Shown here piece by piece: positions 53,801-62,889 of a DNA stretch of 64,000 nucleotides. The translations under genes and the position numbers were made by a program. Source of the stretch: Doryteuthis pealeii. Taxonomy: Eukaryota > Mollusca > Cephalopoda > Myopsida > Loliginidae. The stretch's first letter is position 1; the number at the start of each line of letters is the position of its first letter. The notes below the pieces were generated by a model, which was not told the origin of the DNA, searched no databases, and saw only the letters and a program-made list of their open reading frames with translations. The stretch covers positions 17,880,423 through 17,944,422 of the forward strand of contig CM042179.1 of NCBI GenBank assembly GCA_023376005.1, given 5' to 3'.

Positions 53801-55371
53801 TTAATCAATAAAATAAATTAAATTAAATTTATTAAAATTAAATAAAATCAGAACAAATATCGGTACAGAATTATTTCCCTAATAGTCTTTTTAAATCTAA
53901 ACAGTAGAAATAAAATTATTTATATAAAATAAATTATTACGCTTTGGCAATTCTATACATAACAAATATTTGCCTGGAAAAATGGTATGTACTCATTTCT
54001 ATCTATCAAAAGTCAATTTTTTTTAGTTATTTCAATGAAAAAACTGGATATTATTTGGCTAAAAAGTTAAGAACGTGTTAGTAAAGTATTTTGATTTATT
54101 TCTATTGATTCTGTTTGATTGAAATGATTCTGAAATTTTTAAAAAATTCATTGATTAATAAATCAACACTGAAAATTTTATCAAAACTGGTATAAATCCA
54201 ACCTACAAACTCATCCCTTACCTTGTCTCTCAATCTGTTAGCAAAACAAAAAGCAATTAAAATCAAGAGATTAAATAAATACTACTCAAAATTAATAATA
54301 ATGATTGACAATGTTTCATCTAAACAAATGAAATAAAATATGTATGTAAAAAAATAATGACAAATAATGTAAGTTATTATAAAACCTACGGCAGTCCGGG
54401 GTAACAACACAACAAGGCTTATAAACAAAAAGCATTTATCATAGCAAGACGTAAGATACAAATACAAATTACAAAGTGTAACTTGTGGTACAAATGTGTT
54501 TGTAAGTTTTACAATGTATTACAATAGAAAATGTATGTAAAGTATGAGTTGTTGCAAAAGTCACAAATAGGAATGTATAAATTGTATGAATTATGAATTG
54601 CTTGCGAGATAATGCCTCGCATGACTTATCTGAGTCCAGGGGGTGTCTTGCTAGTTTGTTTGTTTGATTTTACACGTCGGTGGCAATTCCATGCTGTTCA
54701 AAGACCCCATCGTTCCCAACGCCTTTGCTGTGGAAAAAACATACGTCATGCTCCGACGAGAGTCCCAGTGGAAGAGACTGATTTTAAGGTATCAGCCCTC
54801 AAAATTGGCGGCCAAACTGAGCCTCGTAACATGTGCTCTGATTGGTCGCTGACAAAGGCCCTTAGCCAATCACATGAGGTTTCTCATCAGGTTATGGCTA
54901 AGACCCTTGGGCTTTGTTGCTATGGTCAAAGGGAGGTCACTGAAATTGTTAACATTATTTTCGTTTACAATCTTCCTTATTTGCATAAGGTGAAAATAAG
55001 GTAATATTATTTTCCACAAGTGCACTCCCCTCTCCATCCACTCACGACTCCTGCTAAGTTGTCTTCTCTGGTCTAAGACTAAGGGGGATCTAACTCATTC
55101 GCTGCCCAAGAACTAACTGCCTAACTCACTTTCAAATTTTTCCCTTCTCTCAAATGTCATCTCAACTCTCATTCTCCGAGATTCTACATGAGATTTCAAA
55201 ATCTTTTGTTCTAACTGGGTTAAATTTTATTACTGATGTGACCACCAGTTAACTTTCAAAATGGTCAAAGACTAGACTTCTGGTCTCTATTTAACTTTAA
55301 TGGCTCCTTTGACTTATCATTGACCCTACACACAATACACCTATTTACACATACAATATATGTATACATAC

Positions 55372-55413
<42 letters not shown>

Positions 55414-56639
55414 TCCACACACACACATATTTATCTTATATGTGGGTTTTCTTACTACTATGTATTCAATATAACTAACCATAGAATTATATATACACAC
55501 ACACACACTTGCTTGCACCAGATTTGCATTGTGCACCAATGCATATTGTTATATTATTCAAGTAGTGTATTTCAAGTAGAACTGACCATTAGAATGTTGT
55601 GATTTTTAAATAAATTATCTTTATGAATGAGATTGAGAGGTTATTTACTTCATTGTATTTATGTGTGCTTTTATTTCACCTTTTAATAGGTGAAATAAAA
55701 GCACACATAAATTAAAGAAAATAGCAAAAACAAAAATCCTTATGATATAATAATGTAGAAAAATGTCATGCTGTAAAATTACATATTTTTATCAATAGAA
55801 TTTCTTTTATTATTGAATTTCTTTTGTCTAATTCCAGCCTTACTTGGAACACAGCAATTCATCAGTTTATCCCAGACTTCCAACTTCCAGATCAAACAAG
55901 AACAGAACAATCTACACTCAGAGATCTTTTGGGACACAGGACAGGAATCTGTGGACTTTTTCGGCCATTGCTTTATGGATTTCCTGCAGGAATGAGTCGA
56001 AAAGAATTTGCCCAGTAAGTAAATGGAAGAATAAAGACGAAAATAATTTGTAGGAAATGTTTTTATAAAAACAGATAATAAAATGCTGTGAAAAAGTTAA
56101 TTCATATTAAAGTCAAATGGTATTAGAAAGCTGGAAATTGGAAATAGATTTAGATAGGGGGAGGGTAAAGTATAGTTTTTATCAAACAAACAAATGGTAG
56201 GAGGATACAAACAAAAGTTTATAACAAGGATATATTCATGATTTCAATCAATGTTTCCTTTATATAGACATAAATTTTAATAACCATATTTTTATTGTTA
56301 CTGTTATATCTATTAAAAGTTATCCAATAAGTGAGTGATTATGAACTTAATTTGTTTTCTATTTTACTTTTTATAATTCAGTCATATACGCTTCCAGCCA
56401 ATTTGCAATGGATTTCGTGATCGCTTTCTCTACAACAATTACATGTATGTGCTTGCTGCTCATGTGACAGAACAATTGATGAATCAAACATGGGAAGAAA
56501 TGGTTATGTGTTATCTACTGCAACCTATTGGAATGAAAGATACAGGATTTGCTGATCATGTGAAATCATTTGAAGATTTTGCATTTCCATATGTCAGGAA
56601 GGATGGAAAATTTAAAAAACTAGGAATGGAAGTTGTTAA
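42471..56639 (+). CDS. Class C beta-lactamase-like serine protein (gigasin-6/LACTB-like), 3' end missing
   Basis: Exons 42471-43468, 55838-56014 and 56382-56639 join to 477 residues plus two bases. Exon 1 has a hydrophobic leader, about 240 residues of basic, low-complexity sequence, then a PF00144-type domain: FERFVRQVMSCRQIPALSIAL, and SLTK with nucleophile Ser314 and Lys317 (SxxK). Exon 2 gives LTWNTAIHQFIPDFQL and DLLGHRTG. Exon 3 gives FLYNNYMYVLAAHV with the YxN motif at Tyr409-Asn411, then LLQPIGMKDTGF. The third catalytic motif (KTG/HxG) is not in the readable exons, so the gene should continue beyond 56.6 kb. Animal members are mostly peptidase-like or of unknown substrate; molluscan relatives include shell-matrix gigasin-6. 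The secreted location is inferred from the leader. The function is otherwise unassigned. Confidence 0.9.
42487..42594 (+). other. Exitron-like in-frame retained intron encoding the leader
   Basis: The segment begins CAAG/GTAAGT, carries a long pyrimidine-rich stretch and ends GTTACAG/GAGG. It is 108 nt with no in-frame stop, so it can be retained (coding the hydrophobic leader) or removed (joining Met-Arg-Leu-Ser-Gln directly to the basic region). Seen directly; actual splicing is inference. Confidence 0.5.
44361..44715 (+). repeat. Dispersed repeat family D, copy 1
   Basis: Contains GGTAATACTTTTTTGGTACT, CCACTCGCTTGAGTTCCG, CACGCCCACAA and AAACGTAATATTTTTTAGC in the same order as 49474-49835. 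It holds the non-palindromic version of the hairpin in copy 2. Confidence 0.88.
44725..44860. repeat. (TTTTG)n low-complexity run
   Basis: T/G-only sequence. The open frame in it is artefactual. Confidence 0.9.
45773..45818. repeat. Short hairpin
   Basis: ATCGTTTCAATCA pairs exactly with TGATTGAAACGAT across a 3-nt loop. Confidence 0.85.
45890..46400 (-). repeat. Dispersed repeat family E, copy 1 (reverse)
   Basis: The reverse complement matches 52925-53530 in order: shared landmarks CAAAATATCGGTGGGGTTAT, GTGTGAATAGAAG-like, GGTAGAAAATAAGTAC and the TTAGATAACTAT region. The (reverse) sequence GGGAATTATCCGATTTTAAT lies at its right end. Confidence 0.82.
46754..47002. repeat. Large inverted repeat with ~90-nt arms
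   Basis: Left arm 46754-46845 (GCAAAATTCTGTATTCATGG...) and right arm 46912-47002 (...CCATGAATACAGAATTTTGC) with a 65-nt spacer. A third partial copy of the arm tip (CTTCTGATATAATTATTCAG) is at 47086-47118. Confidence 0.9.
48556..48660. repeat. Perfect 51-bp-arm hairpin, 3-nt loop
   Basis: Bases 48556-48606 are the exact reverse complement of 48610-48660; the loop is AAG. It sits in a unique-looking context in the giant intron. Confidence 0.97.
48765..49155 (-). pseudogene. Internally deleted LINE (endonuclease start joined to C-terminal tail)
   Basis: The minus strand from 49150 reads DILSLAEVRFSEEDQLTEVG then GYTFFCKSRPM, the start of the APE-type endonuclease of LINEs. This is followed within about 100 bp by CDRKCENKFGPGGPLHAHIR and TTC, which resembles the Cys/His tail at the opposite end of such elements. 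RT is absent. The region is GC-richer than the surrounding intron. Confidence 0.5.
49184..49249. repeat. Hairpin next to the LINE remnant
   Basis: GAGGCGGTTTTTGAAAATTG and its near-perfect inverse CAATTTTCAAAAACGGCCTC flank a short loop that includes TCGGCAGTTTTAGCCGA. Confidence 0.88.
49474..49835 (+). repeat. Dispersed repeat family D, copy 2 with palindrome
   Basis: Collinear with 44361-44715 except that 49539-49616 forms a perfect inverted repeat with arms of about 33 nt (AGAGAATTTTGC... / ...GCAAAATTCTCT) around TGTCTAAA. Confidence 0.9.
51010..51380 (+). repeat. Dispersed repeat family E, copy 2, left part
   Basis: Shares CAGGGAATTATCTGATTTTA, TTGGGGGCGCAAAATATC and GTGTGAATAGAAG with copies 1 and 3. 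Interrupted downstream by SINE copy 3; the family resumes at 51606 with ACATCAATATTTGTTCTG. A small hairpin (CTGTTTTCTGCAT...ATGCAGAAAACAG) lies at about 51199-51231. Confidence 0.8.
51411..51602 (-). repeat. tRNA-derived SINE, copy 3 (reverse)
   Basis: The reverse complement carries the same body (AAACAATCTCCTTGGTCTA, GAGTAGCACAGGGATC) and box B GTTCGATACC. The box A end is cut short at about 51602. Inserted within repeat family E. Confidence 0.88.
51606..51930. repeat. Family E continuation and partial reverse copy
   Basis: 51606-51770 continues copy 2 beyond the SINE. 51835-51930 is a reverse-oriented fragment of the family's other end (CATTAAAATTGGGTAATTCC). Confidence 0.7.
52440..52860. 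repeat. Unclassified GC-richer insert
   Basis: Contains palindromic ACTAGCGATGTCGCTAGT at about 52600-52617 and repeated TCGGTAGTGATGT-like phrases. It reads like an LTR or other noncoding repeat, but no ends were defined. The short open frame in it has no recognisable motif. Confidence 0.35.
52925..53530 (+). repeat. Dispersed repeat family E, copy 3
   Basis: The longest uninterrupted copy: from CAGGGAATTATCCAATTTTA through TTTGGGGGCAAAAAATTT, GTGTGAATAGAAGG and ATCGATATTTGTTCTGTT to AGGCATTTCATATTTTAA. Confidence 0.85.
54200..55130. repeat. Unclassified insert with GC-richer core
   Basis: 54600-55010 has balanced composition and an open frame of 130 codons without any recognisable motif, with CCAAT-like ATTGGTC and CCAATCACATG phrases. 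It is probably the LTR or untranslated part of a retroelement; a coding role is not supported. Confidence 0.3.
55360..55410. repeat. (CA)n/(TACA)n microsatellite
   Basis: ACACACAC run of about 30 bp with flanking ATACATAC. Confidence 0.93.
55658..55712. repeat. Perfect 25-bp-arm hairpin
   Basis: ATTTATGTGTGCTTTTATTTC... and its exact inverse ...GAAATAAAAGCACACATAAAT, 5-nt loop, 125 bp before beta-lactamase exon 2. Confidence 0.93.
55838..56014 (+). CDS. Beta-lactamase-like exon 2 (HRTG segment)
   Basis: Bounded by TAATTCCAG and GTAAGT. It encodes LTWNTAIHQFIPDFQLPDQ and STLRDLLGHRTGICGL, the counterpart of the LLxHTSGL segment of class C beta-lactamases. It then gives the FPAGMSRKEFAQ helix. 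It enters one base into its codon phase and leaves two bases. Confidence 0.9.
56382..56639 (+). CDS. Beta-lactamase-like exon 3 (YxN motif)
   Basis: Bounded by TAATTCAG and GTAAGT. It encodes NGFRDRFLYNNYMYVLAAHVTEQL, where Tyr-Asn-Asn fits the YxN general-base motif. WEEMVMCYLLQPIGMKDTGF follows, the family's hallmark LxPLGMxxTxF segment. The final phase leaves two bases for an exon not recognised in the remaining 7.3 kb. Confidence 0.92.
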
Positions 56640-57540
56640 GTAAGTATCAATAATTAATATTTTTGTTCTAATTATAAATATGATTATCTTAGTAGAAATT
56701 TTTATATGTTATATAAAACTAAAAATTAAGGATCTCTTATTGCAATATTTTATGAAACATTCTTTCATGTGAACTAATTTTGACTCTGTTTCATTTTATA
56801 GAATTGTGATAGAAGAATTCTACCTTTTTGTAATTAACTGAAAGGAATATATACTTGGATAATCTCTAATAAAACCAGAGAAAATATTTTATAACTAATT
56901 GGTAAATTCATTGTTTACTATTCTCTAATTTATGGATTCTTTTCTATTTATTAATTGAAGATTATTCTGATTCAGTTATAACCTCTAATGAACAACAACA
57001 GAACAATGATTGACAGAAATTAAAACAACTTAGGACAATAATGCAATCTGCAATCAGGTGAAAATCTAATGTTTGAATAGATAGCTTTTAATTATGTCAT
57101 CCAAGTTACTTCTTAAATCAGACTGGAAGAAAAATCAAGAACTCTTGATGTATGATAACAGAATAGTAATGTTCTTATCTCTTGGAAATATTAGATGCCA
57201 TACATGAAAGTCACTTGGGAATCACCAAATGTGAAGGACATGCAATCTACTTTGTGTGGTGGACACTTATAATCAAAAAGATAGAAACTTTGGTGAACAA
57301 ATGACATATCTGTTCCAGACAAGGAACAACACTAAAGAAGACTCTAATGGCATTGTCATTCCCAGGAAGTAGACCCTGGACCTGTGTTGGCACAGAACTG
57401 TTTGTGTTCGAACAAAAAAATGTATATAATTGTAGTGTACTATAGCAGTTACTGGTTTAAGATTGGGAACTAACTCAATGCAACCACATATGGAACAGTT
57501 ATATGTTGTTGTTGGCATCCTTCCATCTACGAGAGATGAT
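56640..57540. other. Intron-like AT-rich sequence after exon 3
   Basis: No further beta-lactamase exon recognised here or further right. Confidence 0.45.
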
Positions 57541-57544
57541 GGAG

Positions 57545-57930
57545 TAGTCTCCAAGTTTTGTTTTTTTAATTACATAGCCTGGGCAGGTTCATATGGAGGA
57601 TGAGCTGTTGTCCAAGCTCTCCACACTGCTGCTGTGATCCAAAGGAAAGGAAGGGAACCAATGCAGTTTGGCAATGGTAATGTCACAGGATTTGCTGGGT
57701 AGCATTGGATTTCAGCATTACATCACCTTAGGGACTCCAGCTCCTGATTTGTTTCGGGGTTTACTCCCCTAGCCTTTAATTGAAAGGCAACGGAGGTTTT
57801 ATGTTGGACTTTTTCTTGACTTAGATGGGTTGCCAACCAAGGCTAAGGAGCCCCTTCTAACCCATTTGGGGATTTATGCGAGTAGTAAGTACCCCAATCC
57901 TATTACTGTCAGTGTTCCTGAAAAAAAGAA
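57545..57930. repeat. Repeat-like GC-richer insert
   Basis: Contains GGTTGCCAACCAAGGCTAAG, similar to a phrase in the SINE-like element at 19.55 kb, and a small hairpin GCCTTTAATTGAAAGGC. The family is not identified. Confidence 0.4.
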
Positions 57931-58140
57931 AGTCAGTGAGATGTCAGTAAATACTTTTTTATCAGTTTTAAATTTGTCGTCTTAACTTGAACAGTGTAGA
58001 GTGAAACTTGCAAGAAACATAGAAAAGTAAAACAATAATAAACGGTAATATAAAAGGAATGCAATCCTTTCTAACACTAATGATCATCAGGAAGAATATA
58101 AAGTTTTTGTTTTAGTTGTATGTACGTTTGTATTATTTTT

Positions 58141-58338
58141 AGATTTATTGGACTGTTGTCCTCATCTTTATTGTTATATACATAACATTTCAGCAGATGT
58201 TCCCTCTGTCCTTCTTCATGTATTTCTTGTCAAACTCAGGAGTGTCCATGTCGTAATTGGGAACCTTCACAGAACTCTTTATTTAATACATTGTTATCAT
58301 TCTGTTCGACAAAGATAAGGACAACAACCAAAAAATCT
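58141..58338. mobile_element. MITE-like foldback element, copy 2
   Basis: Ends AGATTTATTGGACTGTTGTCC and GGACAACAACCAAAAAATCT are inverted. The left end through CTCATCTTTATTG equals the element at 10.52 kb. Confidence 0.6.
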
Positions 58339-58419
58339 AAATAATATAAATTATCAAGCCTCATCTCAAAAATTCAGACAAATTATATATAGGTTGTCAG
58401 AGATTTTTACAATCAATAG

Positions 58420-58935
58420 ATTCCGGACAAAGTTATCTCTGATAACGGACTCCAATACACCATCTGGCAATTCAAAGAATTTTTCAATTCTCTACACTCA
58501 CAATCTAATGAGGAAATAAAGCTGAACAGATGGCTAAGAATATCTTAAGGAAGTACTTTGGCTTATTTGAATATAGGTCAGCTCTTTTTTACTTACTTTG
58601 GCTTATTTGAATATAGGTCAGCTCTGTTGAGAAATGGAGCAACCCAAAGTGAAATATTAATGGGGAAAAGGATAAGGACAAAATTGGCAACTATCTCAGA
58701 GAAACTCCAACCCAAATAAAGAAGAAATATACATAAAGAAATACACAAGTAACTACAACATCCATTACAGAGTTCAGACCTTAACTACCCTCCTAAAAGG
58801 GGACAGGGTTTATATACTAGACCAAGAAAGTTTTGGTGAGGTCACAGAAAGACTAACAAACCCTCAATCATATCAGGTCATAACCAAAACAGGTTCCATG
58901 ATAAGGAAAAACAGACATTTCTTTATTTATACAGT
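58420..58935 (+). pseudogene. Ty3/gypsy integrase C-terminal fragment
   Basis: Reads KVISDNGLQYTIWQFKEFF (the second catalytic Asp segment), then in a shifted frame LRNGATQSEILMGKRIRTKL, then TLLKGDRVYILDQESFGEVT. This is the order of integrase core and C-terminal domain. Interrupted by frameshifts and by a 36-bp tandem duplication (GGCTTATTTGAATATAGGTC twice at 58560-58622). Confidence 0.65.
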
Positions 58936-59389
58936 AGATGGGAAAGAAGATATATACACAGAGACAAAGTCCCAACAATGAACAGTTACTAAATAGTTTA
59001 TTACTATCACTTGACATTTGATCAGGTCACACCACTGAAACAAAACAATAATCCAGAAATGGTTTATTACTATTATGTATATAAATATTTGTATAAATAT
59101 TAAAATAAACGGTTGTATAAACTTATGGGAAAATGTTATAAGATCAATTAGCAATTATTTGTTAAAATATTTCACATTTTATCTCCTCCCATCATCAAAA
59201 GATTTTGGTAAGTAATATGCCTATCATATTTTATGTTAATAAGGAAAGTCTTATTAAATATGAGATTGTACAAATATTGACTTCTAAAAAAACTCTCAGG
59301 CATTATCATAAATGGATATAACTGATGCTAATGTATATGAAAACTTAATTATTTGTATTTATTGGTATTGAAGTCAGTTAGTCTACTGT

Positions 59390-59690
59390 TGGTTTTAATA
59401 ACAGCAGCTAAGTAGAACTCAAGCAGTGTCCAAGATAGCTGGTATAAATAGGAATCAAGAATGATCCATTCATGAATCAGGGTGATTTGGGTCATTCCAT
59501 TCCTTGAGTTCTGATTGGTTGCTTGACTGGTTGATTTGAATGACATTGTGGAGTCTTATATATACTTTGTCATTTTGCAGTGGACTTTGTAGCATTTCGA
59601 GTTTGTATTGAGTTACAATCGCTTGCTGCCTTGTCTTCCCAGTTCAACGGTAATTGGAACTTATTCTTCAATTGGTAAGCTTATGTAAGC
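59390..59690 (+). mobile_element. Possible LTR downstream of integrase fragment
   Basis: Two TATA-like motifs (GGTATAAATAG, CTTATATATAC) in a block that follows integrase debris in the same orientation. Ends not resolved. Confidence 0.3.
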
Positions 59691-59822
59691 ATATTAAGAG
59701 CAAGAAAAATATTAATTTACTTCTTAGTTTCTAGTTACAAGGTATGTAAGGATTAATTTTGCAACAATCCCTTCACAATGAAAAGGTGCCCTTTATGACT
59801 AAAAAGGAAAATACTTCATAAT

Positions 59823-59935
59823 TTAAGTGTTTCCTTAAACACTTCATATTTTAAGAGTCTCCTTAAATACTTCATATTTTAAGAGTCTCCTTAAATACTT
59901 CATATTTTAAGAGTCACCTTAAGTTATAATATATT
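59823..59935. repeat. 30-bp tandem repeat, 3-4 copies
   Basis: Unit CTTCATATTTTAAGAGTCTC plus CTTAAATA. Confidence 0.92.
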
Positions 59936-60616
59936 TTGTAATGCTATTTTCTTCAATAAAGCATTTTTTTATATCTCTTCCTAACATGAGACACAAGAAT
60001 ATTTTTGACTTTATAAGTTTGGATAAGTTTATGCTTTGCTTTTGTAAAATATTACAAACAAAATTATAGGCAAATGATATTTCATGTTATAAAATCTTTT
60101 TTTTAAATCTAAATCAAATATTGATAATGTTAACTGAATTTAAATTAAACTGAAAATTATATCAGTCTTTTTAAATTATCAAAACATTGAACATTCTAGC
60201 TTCATGAAATGCATCAAACATATGAAACAAATTATTTAAATCAATGGTATATTTTGTCCAGATCAAATAAAAAAAAATGAAATTATGGAACACTCAGTGA
60301 GAATCTAATTCACTAGTAATAGTCTGCTAGCCTAATTCACTAGCCCATACACCATTCAAGGAACCCATGGATTCACATTGTAATTTATATTTCTAAAACA
60401 AATATCAACACAAGGCCTACAACAGAAATTAGCCTACAATTGAAATACAGTGATTGCAGGTGTTGTCTTAATGGACTTGACTAAATTGAAAGAAAATATG
60501 TCTTCAGCAAATGATCTGTGTCATTTGAAACAATGTAAAGTTTTATAAAGCTCCTTTAAGAAGGAAATTCAACAGGAATGTGTCAAAAAGAAAAAATATT
60601 GGTTGATTTCAGTCAG

Positions 60617-62456
60617 TCAGGGTTTATGATTGAACTGTAAGAAATAAGAGAAGGGAAATAAGAGAAAGGGTTTGTGATCAAACTGTAAGAAATAAGAGAA
60701 AGGGTTTATGATTGAACTGTAAGAAATAAGAGAATGGTTTTTGTGATCAACTGTAAGAAATAAGAGAAAGGGTTTATGATTGAACTGTAAGAAATAAGAG
60801 AAAGGGTTTGTGATCAAACTGTAAGAATAAGAGAAAGGGTTTATGATTGAACTGTAAGAAATAAGAGAAAGGGTTTGTGATCAAACTGTAAGAAAAAGAG
60901 AAAGGGTTGATTGAACTGTAAGAAATAAGAGAAAGGGTTTGTGATCAAACTGTAAGAAATAAGAGAAAGGGTTTGATGAACTGTAAGAAATAAGAGAAGG
61001 GTTTGTGATCAAACTGTAAGAATAAGAGAAAGGGTTTTATGATTGAACTGTAAAAATAAGAGAAAGGGTTTGTGATCAAACTGTAAGAAATAAGAGAAAG
61101 GGTTTATGATTGAACTGTAAGAAATAAGAGAAAGGGTTTGTGATCAAACTGTAAGAAATAAGAGAAAGGGTTTGTGATCAAATTGTAAGAAATAAGAGAA
61201 AGGATTTGTGATCAAACTGTAAGAAATAAGAGAAAGGGTTTATGATTGAACTGTAAGAAATAAGAGAAAAGGTTTGTGATCAAACTATAAGAATAAGAGA
61301 AAGGGTTTATTATTGAACTGTAAGAAATAAGAGAAAGGGTTTGTGATCAAACTGTAACAAATAAGAGAAAGGGTTTATGATTGAACTGTAAGAAATAAGA
61401 GAAAGGGTTTGTGATCAAACTGTAAGAAAAAGAGAAAGGGTTTATGATTGAACTGTAAGAAATAAGAGAAAGGTTTGTGATCAAACTGTAAGAAATAAGA
61501 GAAAGGGTTTATGATTGAACTGTAAGAAATAAGAGAAAGGTTTGTGATCAAACTGTAAGAAATAAGAGAAAGGGTTTATGATTGAACTGTAAGAATAAGA
61601 GAAAGGGTTTGTGATCAAACTGTAAGATAAGAGAAAGGGTTTATGATTGAACTGTAAGAATAAGAAAAGGTTTTGTGATCAAACTGTAAGAAATAAGAGA
61701 AAGGGTTTGATTGAACTGTAAGAAATAAGAGAAAGGTTGTGATCAAACTGTAAGAAATAAGAGAAAGGGTTTGTGATCAAAACTGTAAGAAATAAGAGAA
61801 AGGGTTTGATTGAACTGTAAAGAAATAAGAGAAAGGGTTTGTGATCAAACTGTAAGAATAAGAGAATTTATGATTGAACTGTAAGAAATAAGAAAAGGTT
61901 TGTGATCAAACTGTAAGAAATAAGAGAAAGGGTTTATGATTGAACTGTAAGAAATAAGAGAAAGGGTTTGTGATCAAACTGTAAGAAATAAGAGAAAGGG
62001 TTTATGATTGAACTGTAAGAATAAGAAAAACTGTAGAAATTTTATGATTGAACTGTAAGAAATAAGAGAAAGGGTTTATGATTGAACTGTAAGAAATAAG
62101 AGAAAGGGTTTTGAAACTGTAAGAAATAAGAGAAAGGGTTTGTGATCAAACTGTAAGAAATAGAGAAAGGGTTTATTATTGAACTGTAGAATAAGAGAAG
62201 GGTTTGTGATCAAACTGTAAGAAATAATTTTTATGTGAACTGTAAGAAATAAGAGAAAGGGTTTGTGATAAACTGTAAGAAATAAGAGAAAGGGTTTGTG
62301 ATCAAACTGTAAGAATAAGAGAAAGGTTTGTGATCAAACTGTAAGAAATAAGAGAAAGGGTTTGTGATCAAAACTGTAAGAAATAAGACAAAGGGTTTGT
62401 GATCAAACTGTAAGAAATAAGACAAAGGGTTTGTGATCAAACTGTAAGAAATAAGT
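60617..62456. repeat. 1.8-kb minisatellite of alternating 34-bp units
   Basis: The shared half CTGTAAGAAATAAGAGAAAG alternates with GGTTTATGATTGAA (type A) or GGTTTGTGATCAAA (type B). Through most of the array A and B alternate, giving a 66-68 bp dimer. The last 230 bp is nearly all B. Many single-base losses. About 54 monomers. Confidence 0.95.
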
Positions 62457-62889
62457 TAAATGAAATGAAATTTACATAGAAAAAAATTCCAGATGTAAAA
62501 TATCTAACATTTAAAACAAAAGAAAACAAGTTCAGAATGAACTAAAGAGGGGTAATTATGTAGATGATTGTATGAAAGTGTTATTCAATAATTAGCCAAA
62601 ACAAAGATACTGAAATTTATATGTTGTTCTATTCAAATGAAACATACAAACATGATTGGTTGAAGAAAATGAACAAATTTCCCTATTTAATTTTAATATG
62701 GAGTTGCATGTCATGTTAAATACCAAGATTATGCTTATGATTATGTCCAGCAATTAATGCAAAAGTATTCATTGAAAATATCCTTTTGGAAATAAATATC
62801 AAAATTTGATATGATTGAATATTTATGATGGAAAATTTTTATGGTCCATTACAAGACTGATCTCTTCTATTATTCAAGAAGGTTAAATT

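Noticed and set aside
54612..55004. 130-codon open frame on the + strand
   Set aside because: No recognisable motif, inside a repeat-like insert in an intron; better explained as noncoding retroelement sequence.
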